This document shows positions 16,930 to 25,630 of a stretch of 58,166 nucleotides of DNA, in pieces (within the stretch, counting starts at the first letter, position 1; every line of letters starts with the position of its first letter). The notes under the pieces were generated by a model. It did no database searches. It was not told the DNA's origin and was given only the letters and a program-made list of their open reading frames with translations. The DNA comes from Lachnospiraceae bacterium (GTDB lineage: Bacteria; Bacillota; Clostridia; Lachnospirales; Lachnospiraceae). The translations under genes and the position numbers were made by a program. The stretch lies in assembly GCA_024684085.1 (NCBI GenBank), contig JAIKXM010000031.1:1-58166 (forward strand). The letters run 5' to 3'.

Positions 16930-16984
16930 TAAAAAAACACAAGATGTAGTACCAATTTTCATACGGTTACATAACATCTTGTGT
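16930..16984 (-). terminator. terminator-like hairpin after the TPR lipoprotein gene, overlapping the NrdR boxes
   Basis: On the minus strand, perfect 11-bp arms ACACAAGATGT and ACATCTTGTGT enclose a 26-nt loop and are followed by seven T. It starts 20 bp past the stop of the gene at 17005 and its arms coincide with the two NrdR-like boxes. Confidence 0.6.
16937..16984. promoter_or_regulatory. paired NrdR boxes upstream of nrdD
   Basis: Box 1 ACACAAGATGTAGTAC (16937-16952) and box 2 ACATAACATCTTGTGT (16969-16984) match the NrdR consensus ACACwATATATwGTGT at about 12 and 13 of 16 positions. The spacer is 16 bp and the centres are 32 bp apart, the usual three-turn arrangement of NrdR sites. 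They begin 8 bp upstream of the nrdD -35. NrdR, an ATP/dATP-sensing repressor, is expected to act here; its gene is not in the window. Confidence 0.65.
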
Positions 16985-17004
16985 CTAATTCATCATATCA
17001 GAAT

Positions 17005-18060
17005 CTATCTGCTTGCAAGAAATTCCTTCTCTTTTGCAAGCTTATCATCCGTCGGATACTTATTTATATAGTCATTTGTAAGCTTCGCAGCCCGGTCAAA
17101 ATCGCCCGAATACTCAAGTGCAACTATCCTGTTAAATTCAAGTGTCCTCGCACAATCACCGCTGTCGACGGTAAGTCCCTGCTCGAACGCCTGCAATGCG
17201 CCTGCATAATCCCCCGAAGAGATCTTGCACAAGCCCAGCTGATTGTATACGGCCGCGCTGTCCTGATGCTTGCTTATATAATTCTGGTAGGTGCTGGCGG
17301 CATAATTGTAATCACCGAGAAGCTCATAAGTCTTACCAAGATAGATTATCTTCTCTTCCTCATCGTCCCTCGCCTCTTCGAAGTAGAGCTTGGCATTCTC
17401 ATAATCCTTCATATAGAAGTAGATCCTGCCCTTGTCGAAGTCAGACAGTCTCCTTTCCTTCTCTTCAAGAAACTGTTGCAAAAGAGCGGTCCCTTCATCT
17501 TCATATCCCTTGTCAGATAGCGTCCCCGCGATACGGATCCTCAGATCGTAATTCTCAGGTTCAAGCTTAAGACAGGTCTCAAAATCGCTTACAGCAGCGT
17601 CATGGATATCCAGTTCAAGATAATCCGCCCCTCTTTTGTAATAAGAAAGAGTATCCTTATCACGCATATCAAGTATGGCCGTGTAGATATCTATCGCGCT
17701 TGATATATCACCCTTACGCTCAAATGCATCCGCTATATAGTAATTGATATCTATATCTTTACTGTCTACTATCGTACCGCTGTAAGAAAGGGCCGAATAC
17801 AGATCTGTAATGGCCCCATCATAATCACCGGAATAGATCTTCGCAATGCCTCTTACCCTGAACACTTCCGCCTTATCCTCGCCTGCGGCCTCTGCCATAT
17901 CCAGAGCTTCCAGCGCCTGATCATATTCGGCGAGATTCATATGTGTATAAGCATTGCCAAGATTATCTTCTCCGCCGCCCAGACCACATCCGCCAAGGGT
18001 CAGAACGACGAGCAACGAACAGATACAGATACCTGATCTTATTCCGTTATGTATTCTCAT
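17005..18060 (-). CDS. TPR-repeat lipoprotein
   Basis: The 351-residue protein has a lipoprotein signal (MRIHNGIRSG, a hydrophobic stretch, then LGGC with Cys at about 24), followed by eight or so tetratricopeptide repeats covering most of the chain, for example NLAEYDQALEALDMAEAAGE and SGDYAGALQAFEQGLTVDSG. It is expected to sit on the outer face of the membrane as a protein-binding scaffold. The start is ATG 18060 with GGAG six bases upstream; the open frame 14 codons longer lacks both a signal character and a ribosome site. It follows the LacI-like/GGDEF gene by 61 bp in the same direction, so the two may work together. Partner unknown. Confidence 0.82.
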   Translation of the reverse strand: MRIHNGIRSGICICSLLVVLTLGGCGLGGGEDNLGNAYTHMNLAEYDQALEALDMAEAAGEDKAEVFRVRGIAKIYSGDYDGAITDLYSALSYSGTIVDSKDIDINYYIADAFERKGDISSAIDIYTAILDMRDKDTLSYYKRGADYLELDIHDAAVSDFETCLKLEPENYDLRIRIAGTLSDKGYEDEGTALLQQFLEEKERRLSDFDKGRIYFYMKDYENAKLYFEEARDDEEEKIIYLGKTYELLGDYNYAASTYQNYISKHQDSAAVYNQLGLCKISSGDYAGALQAFEQGLTVDSGDCARTLEFNRIVALEYSGDFDRAAKLTNDYINKYPTDDKLAKEKEFLASR

Positions 18061-18121
18061 TATATTCTCCGTTGATGCGCCGGTGAATGAAGTATCACTC
18101 ACGCCGGTTTATTACCAAGCC

Positions 18122-20449
18122 CTACAGCGACTTGATAACAGATACGCGTTTATTCTTCTTGTCTTCATAAAGATTAGCATCTGCCGTCGCAACAAACTGT
18201 TCAAGATCCATATCCGGTACACAGGTGAATTCACAGTAACCTACCGACATCTCAATATAGTACGGCTTGTCACAATCATCATTAAATTCCTTCACTGTCT
18301 TCTTGATCATATCGACAACATCAGCACCGGTCTTATCTTCAAGGAGGCATACCGCAGAAAACTCGTCTCCGCCCATCCTCGATATCTTGGCACCGCCGCC
18401 CAATGCGTCATGAATGATCTCCGACGAAGATCTTATAGCGAAATCTCCCGCAGAATGACCGAAGGTATCATTGATCTGTTTAAGATGATCAAGATCGCTC
18501 AGTATCATCACGGCCTTTTCGCCCGAATGTTCCGACATAAGAGTAAGTGTCTGCTCAAGGAAGCCTCTTCTGTTAAGGCATCCGGTAAGCTGATCGTACT
18601 CCGAGATAAAACTTAAGACCTTATTCTTGGCCTCGACTTCAGAGATAGCCTTCTCAAGCTTTCTCTTAAGCTTACGCTGCTTCAGATACATATTCCTGAA
18701 ATCAAGTGCGTTGCTTATCTGCATACACGCCTGATTGAACAACATTATATCGTCCAGTCCGATCTCTGCAGCCAAAAGACCGTACTGTTTGTCACCCATA
18801 AATATATCGAAGATACAATATGAATATCTTTCATCCTTACGGAAAACAGCCGTCATCCCGCCAGCTACCGTAAGCTTTGGTCTGTCAGCCTCATCATAAG
18901 AAACGATTGAAGCCCCCTCATGGTAAGAAGACAGATTCAGACTATACGGCAACTCCCATCTGTCCTGTTTGGCATGTCTGACAGGCGAATCAAGCACGAA
19001 CATATACGTACTCTTACTGTTCATCTTGGATAAGATATGCATGGGCGAAGCATAAAAATCCTTATCATCATTAACATACGTGAGCATGTCTCTTGATATA
19101 AAAGGCATGAACATCGTATTATTCTCAAATGCACTCAGACGATCCGAATCCTTAATGATTGTTATCGCCTGTATCTGCTGTTGTATCGTAATAAGCACAT
19201 CCAAAAGAGCTTTTGTAGTCTTGATATCCTTGGTTGCTGTGATCCTGCTGTCTATAAGAACTGCAAGAGCATCAAGTGCAGCCGACACAGATATAAACGG
19301 ACTGTACTTACCTGCCAGCAATTCGCTGATATTGGCCAGAAGTGTCTTCTTATCCAGATCGTCAATTCCGGTAGCGACTTTCTCAACGACCTCATTAACA
19401 ATGGGACGAAGAAAATCAATGATCTCTTTCTTAACTTCATCATTGGTATTATAGACTACTGACTTGTCGATCAGTATCTTGGATATTCTCTCGACATAAG
19501 CTGCCCTGTACTTGCTTCCGAAAGCAGGCTTTGGGTAGTTATATCTGGAAGCCGCCTTACATCCGCAAGAAGATCTGATCTTCAATACCGCAGGAGACGC
19601 GATGGGTTCGAATTTCTTGCCTTTCACAAGGTCAAGAGCAATGCCGACACTCTGAACACCGACATCATATTCATTCTGTACTACGGTACTTAAAGGAGGC
19701 ACCATACTCGCTGCCATCTCCCAGTCGTCATAACCTGTAACGGCTATATCTCGACCGACTTTGAGTCCTCTTGACTCGCAGACATTATATGCGGCAGTAG
19801 CCATCATATCATTGGCACAGCATATAGCCTCAGCATCCGGATTGTCATCCAGCAATTTCCTGATCTGAGGTCCCACCATATCGGAGAAATCTCCTACTGC
19901 GAAAATACTGTCATCATATTCTATATCATTGGCTCTGAGAGCATCTTCAAATCCCTGCCTGCGCTCAATGGCATCCCGATTATACAACGGACCGCCAACA
20001 TATACTATCTTCTTACAATGATGAGTATGTATGAGATGTTCAGCCATCCTGAACATTCCGTTGTAATTATCGGACACTATCGATGTGGAAGCCGGTGTCG
20101 GATTATCATCACGATCCTCAAGTAATACAAAGGGCTTATCCCGATATCCGGCAAGGAACTCGTTCTTATCGATATTATCAAGAAAAATGCAGAGGGAACC
20201 GTATGATATGATAAAAGCATCGGCACCTGACATCGGGGCATAGTCAAACACTACATTATACTGATAATCATAGAAATAATTCGTATCAGTATCACTATTG
20301 AGCAGATAATTATAGGCCACATGCATGCCGACAAAGAATATCACATTGACGTCTTTACGTTCTGCTGCGTCTTGGATACCCCTCATCAAGGCTCTGGTAT
20401 GTGGCGAATTGGCATTCCCTATAATAACCCCGAGTGTAATTCTCTTCAT
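18122..20449 (-). CDS. cytoplasmic diguanylate cyclase with a LacI-type sugar-binding sensor domain
   Basis: The 775-residue protein begins with a periplasmic-binding-protein-like domain of the LacI/GalR regulator type (about 1-300: LGVIIGNANSPHTRALMRGI, GADAFIISYG, VGGPLYNRDAIERRQGFEDAL, CANDMMATAAYNV, VTGYDDWEMA), but with no helix-turn-helix before it. A middle region of about 300 residues has no family I can name. The C-terminus is a GGDEF domain (about 610-775) with intact RMGGDEF (693-697) and DQLTGCLNRRGF. The inhibitory RxxD site expected just before it is absent (GGGA instead). No signal peptide, so it should sense a cytoplasmic ligand and make cyclic di-GMP. ATG 20449 has AGGGG eight bases upstream; ATG 20455 is too close to it. 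Confidence 0.88.
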   Translation of the reverse strand: MKRITLGVIIGNANSPHTRALMRGIQDAAERKDVNVIFFVGMHVAYNYLLNSDTDTNYFYDYQYNVVFDYAPMSGADAFIISYGSLCIFLDNIDKNEFLAGYRDKPFVLLEDRDDNPTPASTSIVSDNYNGMFRMAEHLIHTHHCKKIVYVGGPLYNRDAIERRQGFEDALRANDIEYDDSIFAVGDFSDMVGPQIRKLLDDNPDAEAICCANDMMATAAYNVCESRGLKVGRDIAVTGYDDWEMAASMVPPLSTVVQNEYDVGVQSVGIALDLVKGKKFEPIASPAVLKIRSSCGCKAASRYNYPKPAFGSKYRAAYVERISKILIDKSVVYNTNDEVKKEIIDFLRPIVNEVVEKVATGIDDLDKKTLLANISELLAGKYSPFISVSAALDALAVLIDSRITATKDIKTTKALLDVLITIQQQIQAITIIKDSDRLSAFENNTMFMPFISRDMLTYVNDDKDFYASPMHILSKMNSKSTYMFVLDSPVRHAKQDRWELPYSLNLSSYHEGASIVSYDEADRPKLTVAGGMTAVFRKDERYSYCIFDIFMGDKQYGLLAAEIGLDDIMLFNQACMQISNALDFRNMYLKQRKLKRKLEKAISEVEAKNKVLSFISEYDQLTGCLNRRGFLEQTLTLMSEHSGEKAVMILSDLDHLKQINDTFGHSAGDFAIRSSSEIIHDALGGGAKISRMGGDEFSAVCLLEDKTGADVVDMIKKTVKEFNDDCDKPYYIEMSVGYCEFTCVPDMDLEQFVATADANLYEDKKNKRVSVIKSL

Positions 20450-20496
20450 GCGCATAACCCCTAATGCATTTTCATAATCTCAATACATTATATCAA

Positions 20497-20524
20497 ATTA
20501 TACTAAGCATTTCCACTAAATCAA
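20497..20524 (-). promoter_or_regulatory. sigma-A promoter for the sensor-GGDEF gene
   Basis: Minus strand: -35 TTGATT (20519-20524), 16-bp spacer, -10 TATAAT (20497-20502). A second TATAAT-like box follows 11 bp later. Confidence 0.65.
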
Positions 20525-20574
20525 CAATTATTTTCAGTCATTATTCAACAATTTTGTGCTATTTGCACACAAGT

Positions 20575-22209
20575 TTAACCTCTGTTCTGTTTAGCTACAA
20601 GGCTTGAACCGCCGTATATCTCTCTTAACTTCGGCTTCTCGATCTTACCTGTAGGATTACGAGGTATATCGGCAAAAACAACATGCTTGGGTCTCTTGTA
20701 TCTCGGCAGCTTCAGGCAGAACTCATCGATCTCTTCCCTGGTGCATTCCATGCCTTCCTTGATCTCGATGACCGCAAGAGTCGCTTCACCGAGTCTAGCA
20801 TCGGGAACACCGATAACCGCCACATCTTTTACCTTGGGATATGCTCTTACGTAATTCTCGATCTGAACGGGATAGAGGTTCTCACCGCCGGAGATTACCA
20901 CATCCTTCTTACGGTCTACAAGGAAGATGAATCCATCCTCGTCTTCCGTGGCCATATCACCCGTAAAGAGCCAGCCATCCTTAATCGTCTCTGCTGTTGC
21001 CGCAGGATCATTATAATAACAGGTCATCACGCCGGGTCCCTTAAGACATAACTCGCCGACCTCTCCGCGTGCAACTTCCTTACCTTCTTCGTCAACGATC
21101 TTGGTCATCCAGCCGTAACCGGCCTTACCGATAGCACCGACCTTATGTGTATTCTCAACGCCGAGGTGAACAGCGCCGGGTCCGATAGATTCTGAAAGAC
21201 CGTAATTGGTGTCATAATCGTGGTTAGGGAATCTCTCCTTCCATCTTGCGATAAGTGAAGGCGGTACGGGCTGAGCACCGATATGCATAAGTCTCCACTG
21301 AGAGAGCTCATAATCATCGGGATTGATATCGCCACGGTCAATGGCATCAAGAATATCCTGTGCCCACGGAACCAGAAGCCATACTATAGTACACTTCTCG
21401 TTGGATACCGCTTCGATAATGGTCTTGGGCTTGGTTCCCTTAAGAAGTACCGACTTGGCTCCCACAAGGAAACTTCCGAACCAGTGCATCTTGGCACCTG
21501 TATGGTAAAGAGGCGGAATACATAAGAATATATCATCCTTTGTCTGTCCGTGATGATTCTGTTCCACCTTACATGAATGCATAAGACTCTCATGATTATG
21601 AAGGATTGCCTTAGGGAATCCCGTTGTACCTGATGAGAAATATATAGCCGCATCATCTTCATCGGTCAGAGTAATATCGGGAGTCTGACTTGAACAGTCG
21701 GCTGTAAGTGAGCTGTAATCTTCCGCAAAAGAGGGGCAATTGTCACCTACATAGATGAGGAGACGATTCTTGCTGATCACATCAGCTATCTCTTCCACAC
21801 GTCCTATGAACTCAGGGCCGAATACCAGCACATCAACCTCTGCAAGATTAAGACAATACTCGATCTCATCAGATGAGTATCTGAAGTTAAGAGGCACAGC
21901 AAGTGCTCCCGTCTTAAGTGCACCGAAATAGATCGGAAGCCACTCAAGGCAGTTCATAAGTAAGATACCAACCTTATCTCCCTTATTGACTCCTCTGCTA
22001 AGGAGCATATTGGCGAACCTGTTAGCCTTCTCATTGAAGACACTCCAGGTGATCTCTCTTCTGTAATGTGAAGTATGTTCGGGCTCGATCAGTTCGTATT
22101 CCTTCCATGTAACCCTTCTTGTATCCTGAATATCAGGATTGATCTCCACAAGTGCAATGTCATTGCCGTATTTGGAAGCGTTCTGTTCCAAAATCTCTGT
22201 AATTGGCAT
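20575..22209 (-). CDS. AMP-forming acyl-CoA synthetase (fatty-acid-CoA ligase-like)
   Basis: The 544-residue adenylate-forming enzyme activates a carboxylic acid with ATP and joins it to CoA. Motifs in order: YFSSGTTGFPKA (about 190-201, phosphate loop), PPLYHTGAKMH, NYGLSESIG, DGWLFTGD with the adenosine-binding Asp, DRKKDVVISGGENLYP, and the C-terminal NPTGKIEKPKL with the catalytic Lys. Residues 31-60 show two similar stretches (RRVTWKEYELI and RREITWSVFNE), a small internal duplication. The carboxylic acid cannot be told from sequence; medium- or long-chain fatty acids are plausible. It stands alone between the methyltransferase and the sensor-GGDEF gene. Confidence 0.9.
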   Translation of the reverse strand: MPITEILEQNASKYGNDIALVEINPDIQDTRRVTWKEYELIEPEHTSHYRREITWSVFNEKANRFANMLLSRGVNKGDKVGILLMNCLEWLPIYFGALKTGALAVPLNFRYSSDEIEYCLNLAEVDVLVFGPEFIGRVEEIADVISKNRLLIYVGDNCPSFAEDYSSLTADCSSQTPDITLTDEDDAAIYFSSGTTGFPKAILHNHESLMHSCKVEQNHHGQTKDDIFLCIPPLYHTGAKMHWFGSFLVGAKSVLLKGTKPKTIIEAVSNEKCTIVWLLVPWAQDILDAIDRGDINPDDYELSQWRLMHIGAQPVPPSLIARWKERFPNHDYDTNYGLSESIGPGAVHLGVENTHKVGAIGKAGYGWMTKIVDEEGKEVARGEVGELCLKGPGVMTCYYNDPAATAETIKDGWLFTGDMATEDEDGFIFLVDRKKDVVISGGENLYPVQIENYVRAYPKVKDVAVIGVPDARLGEATLAVIEIKEGMECTREEIDEFCLKLPRYKRPKHVVFADIPRNPTGKIEKPKLREIYGGSSLVAKQNRG

Positions 22210-22292
22210 TATTTTCTCCTCCGATCGTGATACTGATTATATTTACATCACTGCAACGCGCCAGTGTTTTGCAATTTAAACCGCTAAAGTAA

Positions 22293-22321
22293 ATTTTAGC
22301 ACCTGTCACCTCTAAAGTAAA
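22293..22321 (-). promoter_or_regulatory. promoter of the acyl-CoA synthetase with a direct-repeat operator candidate
   Basis: Minus strand: -35 TTTACT (22316-22321), 17-bp spacer, -10 TAAAAT (22293-22298). A 10-bp direct repeat TTTACTTTAG occurs at the -35 (22312-22321) and again just after the -10 (22284-22293), 28 bp apart, which looks like a repressor site pair. Confidence 0.5.
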
Positions 22322-22420
22322 GCCCTGCTATGTTCGCCGATCCCCCCATCGATCCCCCGGTCAATGAGTCAGAACTCGTTTACCTGTTGACAGTGAACAT
22401 CCAAACAAGCCTTGCATTCT

Positions 22421-23224
22421 TTAATCCCTGCCAAGGATATCGACCACATGGGCTGCCGCTCCGATAAGCTCACTTCTCTCCGCTATCGAAGCCACATAAT
22501 CCAAATAGATATCGAACTCATCTTCCGTCATAGCCTTCAGGCACGGCCTAATATAATTCGTGGGGCCATCCGGACTGATGATCTTAATTCTCTTAAGTCC
22601 GGCACGCGCATTCAGCTCATCGATATCATCAAGCCTCACATAATCATAGAGATCTTTGGCTTCGCTATGACAATGAAAGTCTGCATCCAGCCTTCCGCTT
22701 TCCTTAAGTTCCTTAAGATGGCCTTCCTTCAGAGCATACATCACCACCCCGTATTCATTCATGCAATATGCCACCATTATACAGCCGTTCTTCCCGGTGA
22801 CTCTCTTAGCCTCAGTGAGTACCTTAAGCTTATCCTCCACCGTAAACAGATGATACATGGGACCGAACACCAGGGTCAGATCAAATGAATCATCCTCATA
22901 TTTGCTAAGATTTCTTGCATCGCCAAGTCTTGCATGCACCAGATCGCTCTTGCACTTAAGCCTTGACAGATTATGCTTAACCAGCTCTATTGCGCTCACA
23001 TCATATCCGTCAACAGCCAACGGCACGCTGTAACGACCGGTTCCCGCACCAATATCCAATATATGGATATCTCTTCGTTCCATTCCCTGCCTCTCAAGCT
23101 CATCAAGATATTCCCTGATATATTTCATGGTGATCCTGTATTCGACCTGCCCATGGCGTGAATCGAAGCGCTTCTCTTCATTGAACTTTCCGTAATATTC
23201 GATAATATGATCCGTATCTTTCAT
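22421..23224 (-). CDS. class I SAM-dependent methyltransferase
   Basis: The 267-residue soluble protein has the Rossmann-type SAM site ILDIGAGTGRYSVPLA (motif I, about 49-65), an acidic residue after the second strand (SAIELVKHN), and LTLVFGPMYHL (motif IV region). Substrate unknown; similar proteins are often small-molecule methyltransferases. ATG 23224 has only a distant AAGGAG (about 16 nt). A mobile element copy ends just 38 bp upstream, so its original promoter may have been displaced. Confidence 0.8.
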   Translation of the reverse strand: MKDTDHIIEYYGKFNEEKRFDSRHGQVEYRITMKYIREYLDELERQGMERRDIHILDIGAGTGRYSVPLAVDGYDVSAIELVKHNLSRLKCKSDLVHARLGDARNLSKYEDDSFDLTLVFGPMYHLFTVEDKLKVLTEAKRVTGKNGCIMVAYCMNEYGVVMYALKEGHLKELKESGRLDADFHCHSEAKDLYDYVRLDDIDELNARAGLKRIKIISPDGPTNYIRPCLKAMTEDEFDIYLDYVASIAERSELIGAAAHVVDILGRD

Positions 23225-23262
23225 TTATTCCGATCCGTTCTCCTTCTAATGTCAGACTTAAC

Positions 23263-23447
23263 GTTACTGTTCACACCCGTGTTTTTGTAAATAGCTACAG
23301 GAAATATATTCACTATAAACGCCTATGTGGGCGTCGGCACTTAGCGAGGCAAAGCCGAGCTTAGTGTCCGCTACGCTCACATAGGAGCGAGAGCGCCGTT
23401 TCGGTGAATATATTTCCTGTAGCGGACAGACACCTGTGAACAGTAAC
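23263..23447 (+). mobile_element. MITE-like palindromic element, copy 2 (complete, 185 bp)
   Basis: It is bounded by GTTACTG and CAGTAAC and flanked by a perfect 8-bp direct repeat GACTTAAC (23255-23262 and 23448-23455), the mark of transposition. Outer arms GTTACTGTTCACA / TGTGAACAGTAAC; inner arms CTACAGGAAATATATTCAC / GTGAATATATTTCCTGTAG (19 bp, perfect). The core has further complementary blocks (CCTATGTG / CACATAGG; CACTTAGC / GCTTAGTG with one mismatch), so the whole element can fold into one hairpin. No coding capacity. It sits in the divergent gap between the methyltransferase and the AraC regulator. Confidence 0.92.
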
Positions 23448-23480
23448 GACTTAACAATATTGATATGATTTATAATACAC

Positions 23481-23509
23481 TTGTATGACTCAGACTAACT
23501 TGATAATAT
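23481..23509 (+). promoter_or_regulatory. candidate promoter of the AraC-family gene
   Basis: Plus strand: TTGTAT (23481-23486), 17-bp spacer, TAATAT (23504-23509), about 64 bp before the start codon. A second TATAAT at 23471-23476 would place its -35 exactly at the mobile-element junction. Confidence 0.45.
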
Positions 23510-23573
23510 ATATATTGGCGGTTGGAATACTGCACCCCGACCGACGACACAAAAGACTTTCAGGAGATGCCTT

Positions 23574-24494
23574 ATGTCACAAGATAGTATACTTGAGGCG
23601 GTCAATTACGATCGCGATTACAGCCTTCTTCAGAAATTCAACATACCCGTATTTATTCATCGAAGTGTCTTAACCTCAGCCAAACTCAGCAGATACTGTG
23701 GCAAAGCATACCGCGAGTATGGTTTTCTGCTTGTCGAAGACGGAAGCCTGCATATGCGTATCGAAGACGAATCGTTCGATGTCAATTCCGGCGAACTCGT
23801 CTTCATCAATTTCGACAAAAGAGTGAACGCCAATATCGATGAAGGCAAGGAAGTACATATCTGCGTACTTCTCATTCACCCCTCGGCACTATTTGAAGTC
23901 GGCCTTAATAATCTTGCGGTTCTGTACAGCAATCCTCTCACCAATCCGAACAGTTCCCGCTCCTTCCTGAAGTGTGATACAACAGATTCTTCCTACGGCA
24001 GTTCCATGCTGACTCATTTCAACCGGATAGGTGATCTTCTTAATGAAAAAGCGCAGGGATATGAACTTATCGTCAAAGGTGAATTATACTTCCTGTGGCA
24101 CGACCTGTACAAGGCATGTCACGCCTACTCCGAAGAGCCTGCGAGATTCTCTCAGCAATATCTTAATGATAATAAACGTATCACAACTGCCATGTTATAC
24201 ATAGATGTTCATTACCAGGAGAATATCTCGCTTGATGACATCTCAGCCAACCTTAATGTCAGCAAAAGCGAATGTTGCCGATGTTTTAACAGGATACTGC
24301 ACTTGTCTCCCATTGAGTATCTCATTCAATACCGTATAATAACCGCCGCGAAGCTCTTATCCGACCCGCGCAACCCGATGACCATAGCTACCATAGCCAC
24401 AAGCGTAGGCTTCAACAATGTCAGTTATTTCAATAAAGCCTTCAAGGCACAGATGGGTATCACACCCTCTCAATACAGAAAGCAGCACTCGTAA
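23574..24494 (+). CDS. AraC-family transcriptional regulator
   Basis: The 306-residue regulator has an N-terminal cupin-like sensing domain (about 15-140: LVEDGSLHMRIEDESFDVNSGELVFIN) and a C-terminal pair of helix-turn-helix motifs (about 200-305: ISLDDISANLNVSKSECCRCFNRI and MTIATIATSVGFNNVSYFNKAFK, ending GITPSQYRKQHS). AGGAG lies seven bases before ATG 23574. It is one of only two clear plus-strand genes, divergent from the methyltransferase with a mobile element between them. No sugar-transport genes are adjacent, so its regulon cannot be inferred. Confidence 0.92.
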   Translation: MSQDSILEAVNYDRDYSLLQKFNIPVFIHRSVLTSAKLSRYCGKAYREYGFLLVEDGSLHMRIEDESFDVNSGELVFINFDKRVNANIDEGKEVHICVLLIHPSALFEVGLNNLAVLYSNPLTNPNSSRSFLKCDTTDSSYGSSMLTHFNRIGDLLNEKAQGYELIVKGELYFLWHDLYKACHAYSEEPARFSQQYLNDNKRITTAMLYIDVHYQENISLDDISANLNVSKSECCRCFNRILHLSPIEYLIQYRIITAAKLLSDPRNPMTIATIATSVGFNNVSYFNKAFKAQMGITPSQYRKQHS

Positions 24495-24506
24495 GTGCTG
24501 CTTTCT
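24477..24506 (+). terminator. hairpin overlapping the end of the AraC-family gene
   Basis: A perfect 13-bp stem AGAAAGCAGCACT / AGTGCTGCTTTCT with a 4-nt loop that contains part of the stop codon. The T-run after it is weak (CTTTCTGTTATCT), but it lies between two convergent genes and may serve both. Confidence 0.7.
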
Positions 24507-24542
24507 GTTATCTACGGTTATTCTATCCGTCAACGGACAATA

Positions 24543-25619
24543 TCATGCACTCTCGTTCATCTTAAGAAGCTTTGCTGCCTGATCTGCCGCTATACAGGCA
24601 TCTATTATCTCCTGAATATCACCGTCCATTATCTTATCAAGCTTATATAAGGTCAGATTGATCCTGTGATCCGTAACACGTCCCTGAGGGAAGTTATATG
24701 TTCTTATCTTCTCAGATCTGTCACCGGTTCCTATCTGACTTCTTCTTGCCTCAGCCTCGGCATCATGTGCCTTCTGCTGTTCGAGATCGTAGAGCTTGGT
24801 ACGAAGCAGAGCAAAAGCCTTAGCCTTATTCTGGATCTGACTCTTCTCTGCCTGAGAGTAGATCACTATACCTGTAGGCATATGGGTAAGTCTTACCGCC
24901 GAGTCTGTTGTATTGACACACTGACCGCCCGCTCCGGATGAACGGCACACATCGATCCTGATATCCTTCTCGTCTATCACAACATCGACTTCCTCAGCCT
25001 CAGGCATAACCGCAACCGAGATCGTAGATGTATGTATACGCCCGCCCGACTCTGTCTCAGGCACTCTCTGCACACGATGAACTCCACTCTCGTACTTCAT
25101 AACGGAGTAAGCGCCCGAACCGCTTACCATAAAGGTAACGCTCTTCATACCGCCTATACCGATCTCATCCATCTCCATGGTCTCGACCTTCCAACGGCGT
25201 GACTCTGCATAATGCATATACATACGATATATCTCTGCCGCAAAAAGAGCCGCCTCATCACCACCGGCACCTGCGCGGATCTCCACGATGACGTTCTTAT
25301 CATCATTGGGGTCCTTGGGGAGAAGAAGGATCTTCATCTTATCCTCAAGTTCTTCGACTCTTTTCTTGCCTTCGTTCAGCTCTTCCTTAAGCATCTCGCG
25401 CATCTCTTCATCATTCTCACTCTCAAGCATCATGAGACTGTCTTCGATGTCCTGCTTGCGCTGCTTATATTCCTTATAAGCCTCCACTATGGGGCCAAGT
25501 TCACTCTGCTCTTTCATAAGTGAAGTGAATCTTCTCTGATCGGAAGACACACCGGGCTCACTGAGCTCATTCATTATTTCTTCAAATCTGTGTAACAGAT
25601 CTTCCAGTTTATCAAACAT
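24543..25619 (-). CDS. prfA: peptide chain release factor 1
   Basis: Recognises UAA and UAG stop codons and releases the peptide. The 358-residue protein has a coiled N-terminal domain, the anticodon tripeptide of the PxT type ([18 protein letters not shown]) and the catalytic [17 protein letters not shown] with GGQ, whose glutamine is methylated by the PrmC encoded just upstream. The start is ATG 25619 with GGAG five bases before. An alternative ATG at 25634 overlaps the prmC stop (ATGA) but has a poorer ribosome site. Confidence 0.97.
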   Translation of the reverse strand: MFDKLEDLLHRFEEIMNELSEPGVSSDQRRFTSLMKEQSELGPIVEAYKEYKQRKQDIEDSLMMLESENDEEMREMLKEELNEGKKRVEELEDKMKILLLPKDPNDDKNVIVEIRAGAGGDEAALFAAEIYRMYMHYAESRRWKVETMEMDEIGIGGMKSVTFMVSGSGAYSVMKYESGVHRVQRVPETESGGRIHTSTISVAVMPEAEEVDVVIDEKDIRIDVCRSSGAGGQCVNTTDSAVRLTHMPTGIVIYSQAEKSQIQNKAKAFALLRTKLYDLEQQKAHDAEAEARRSQIGTGDRSEKIRTYNFPQGRVTDHRINLTLYKLDKIMDGDIQEIIDACIAADQAAKLLKMNESA

Positions 25620-25630
25620 ACTAACTCCAT

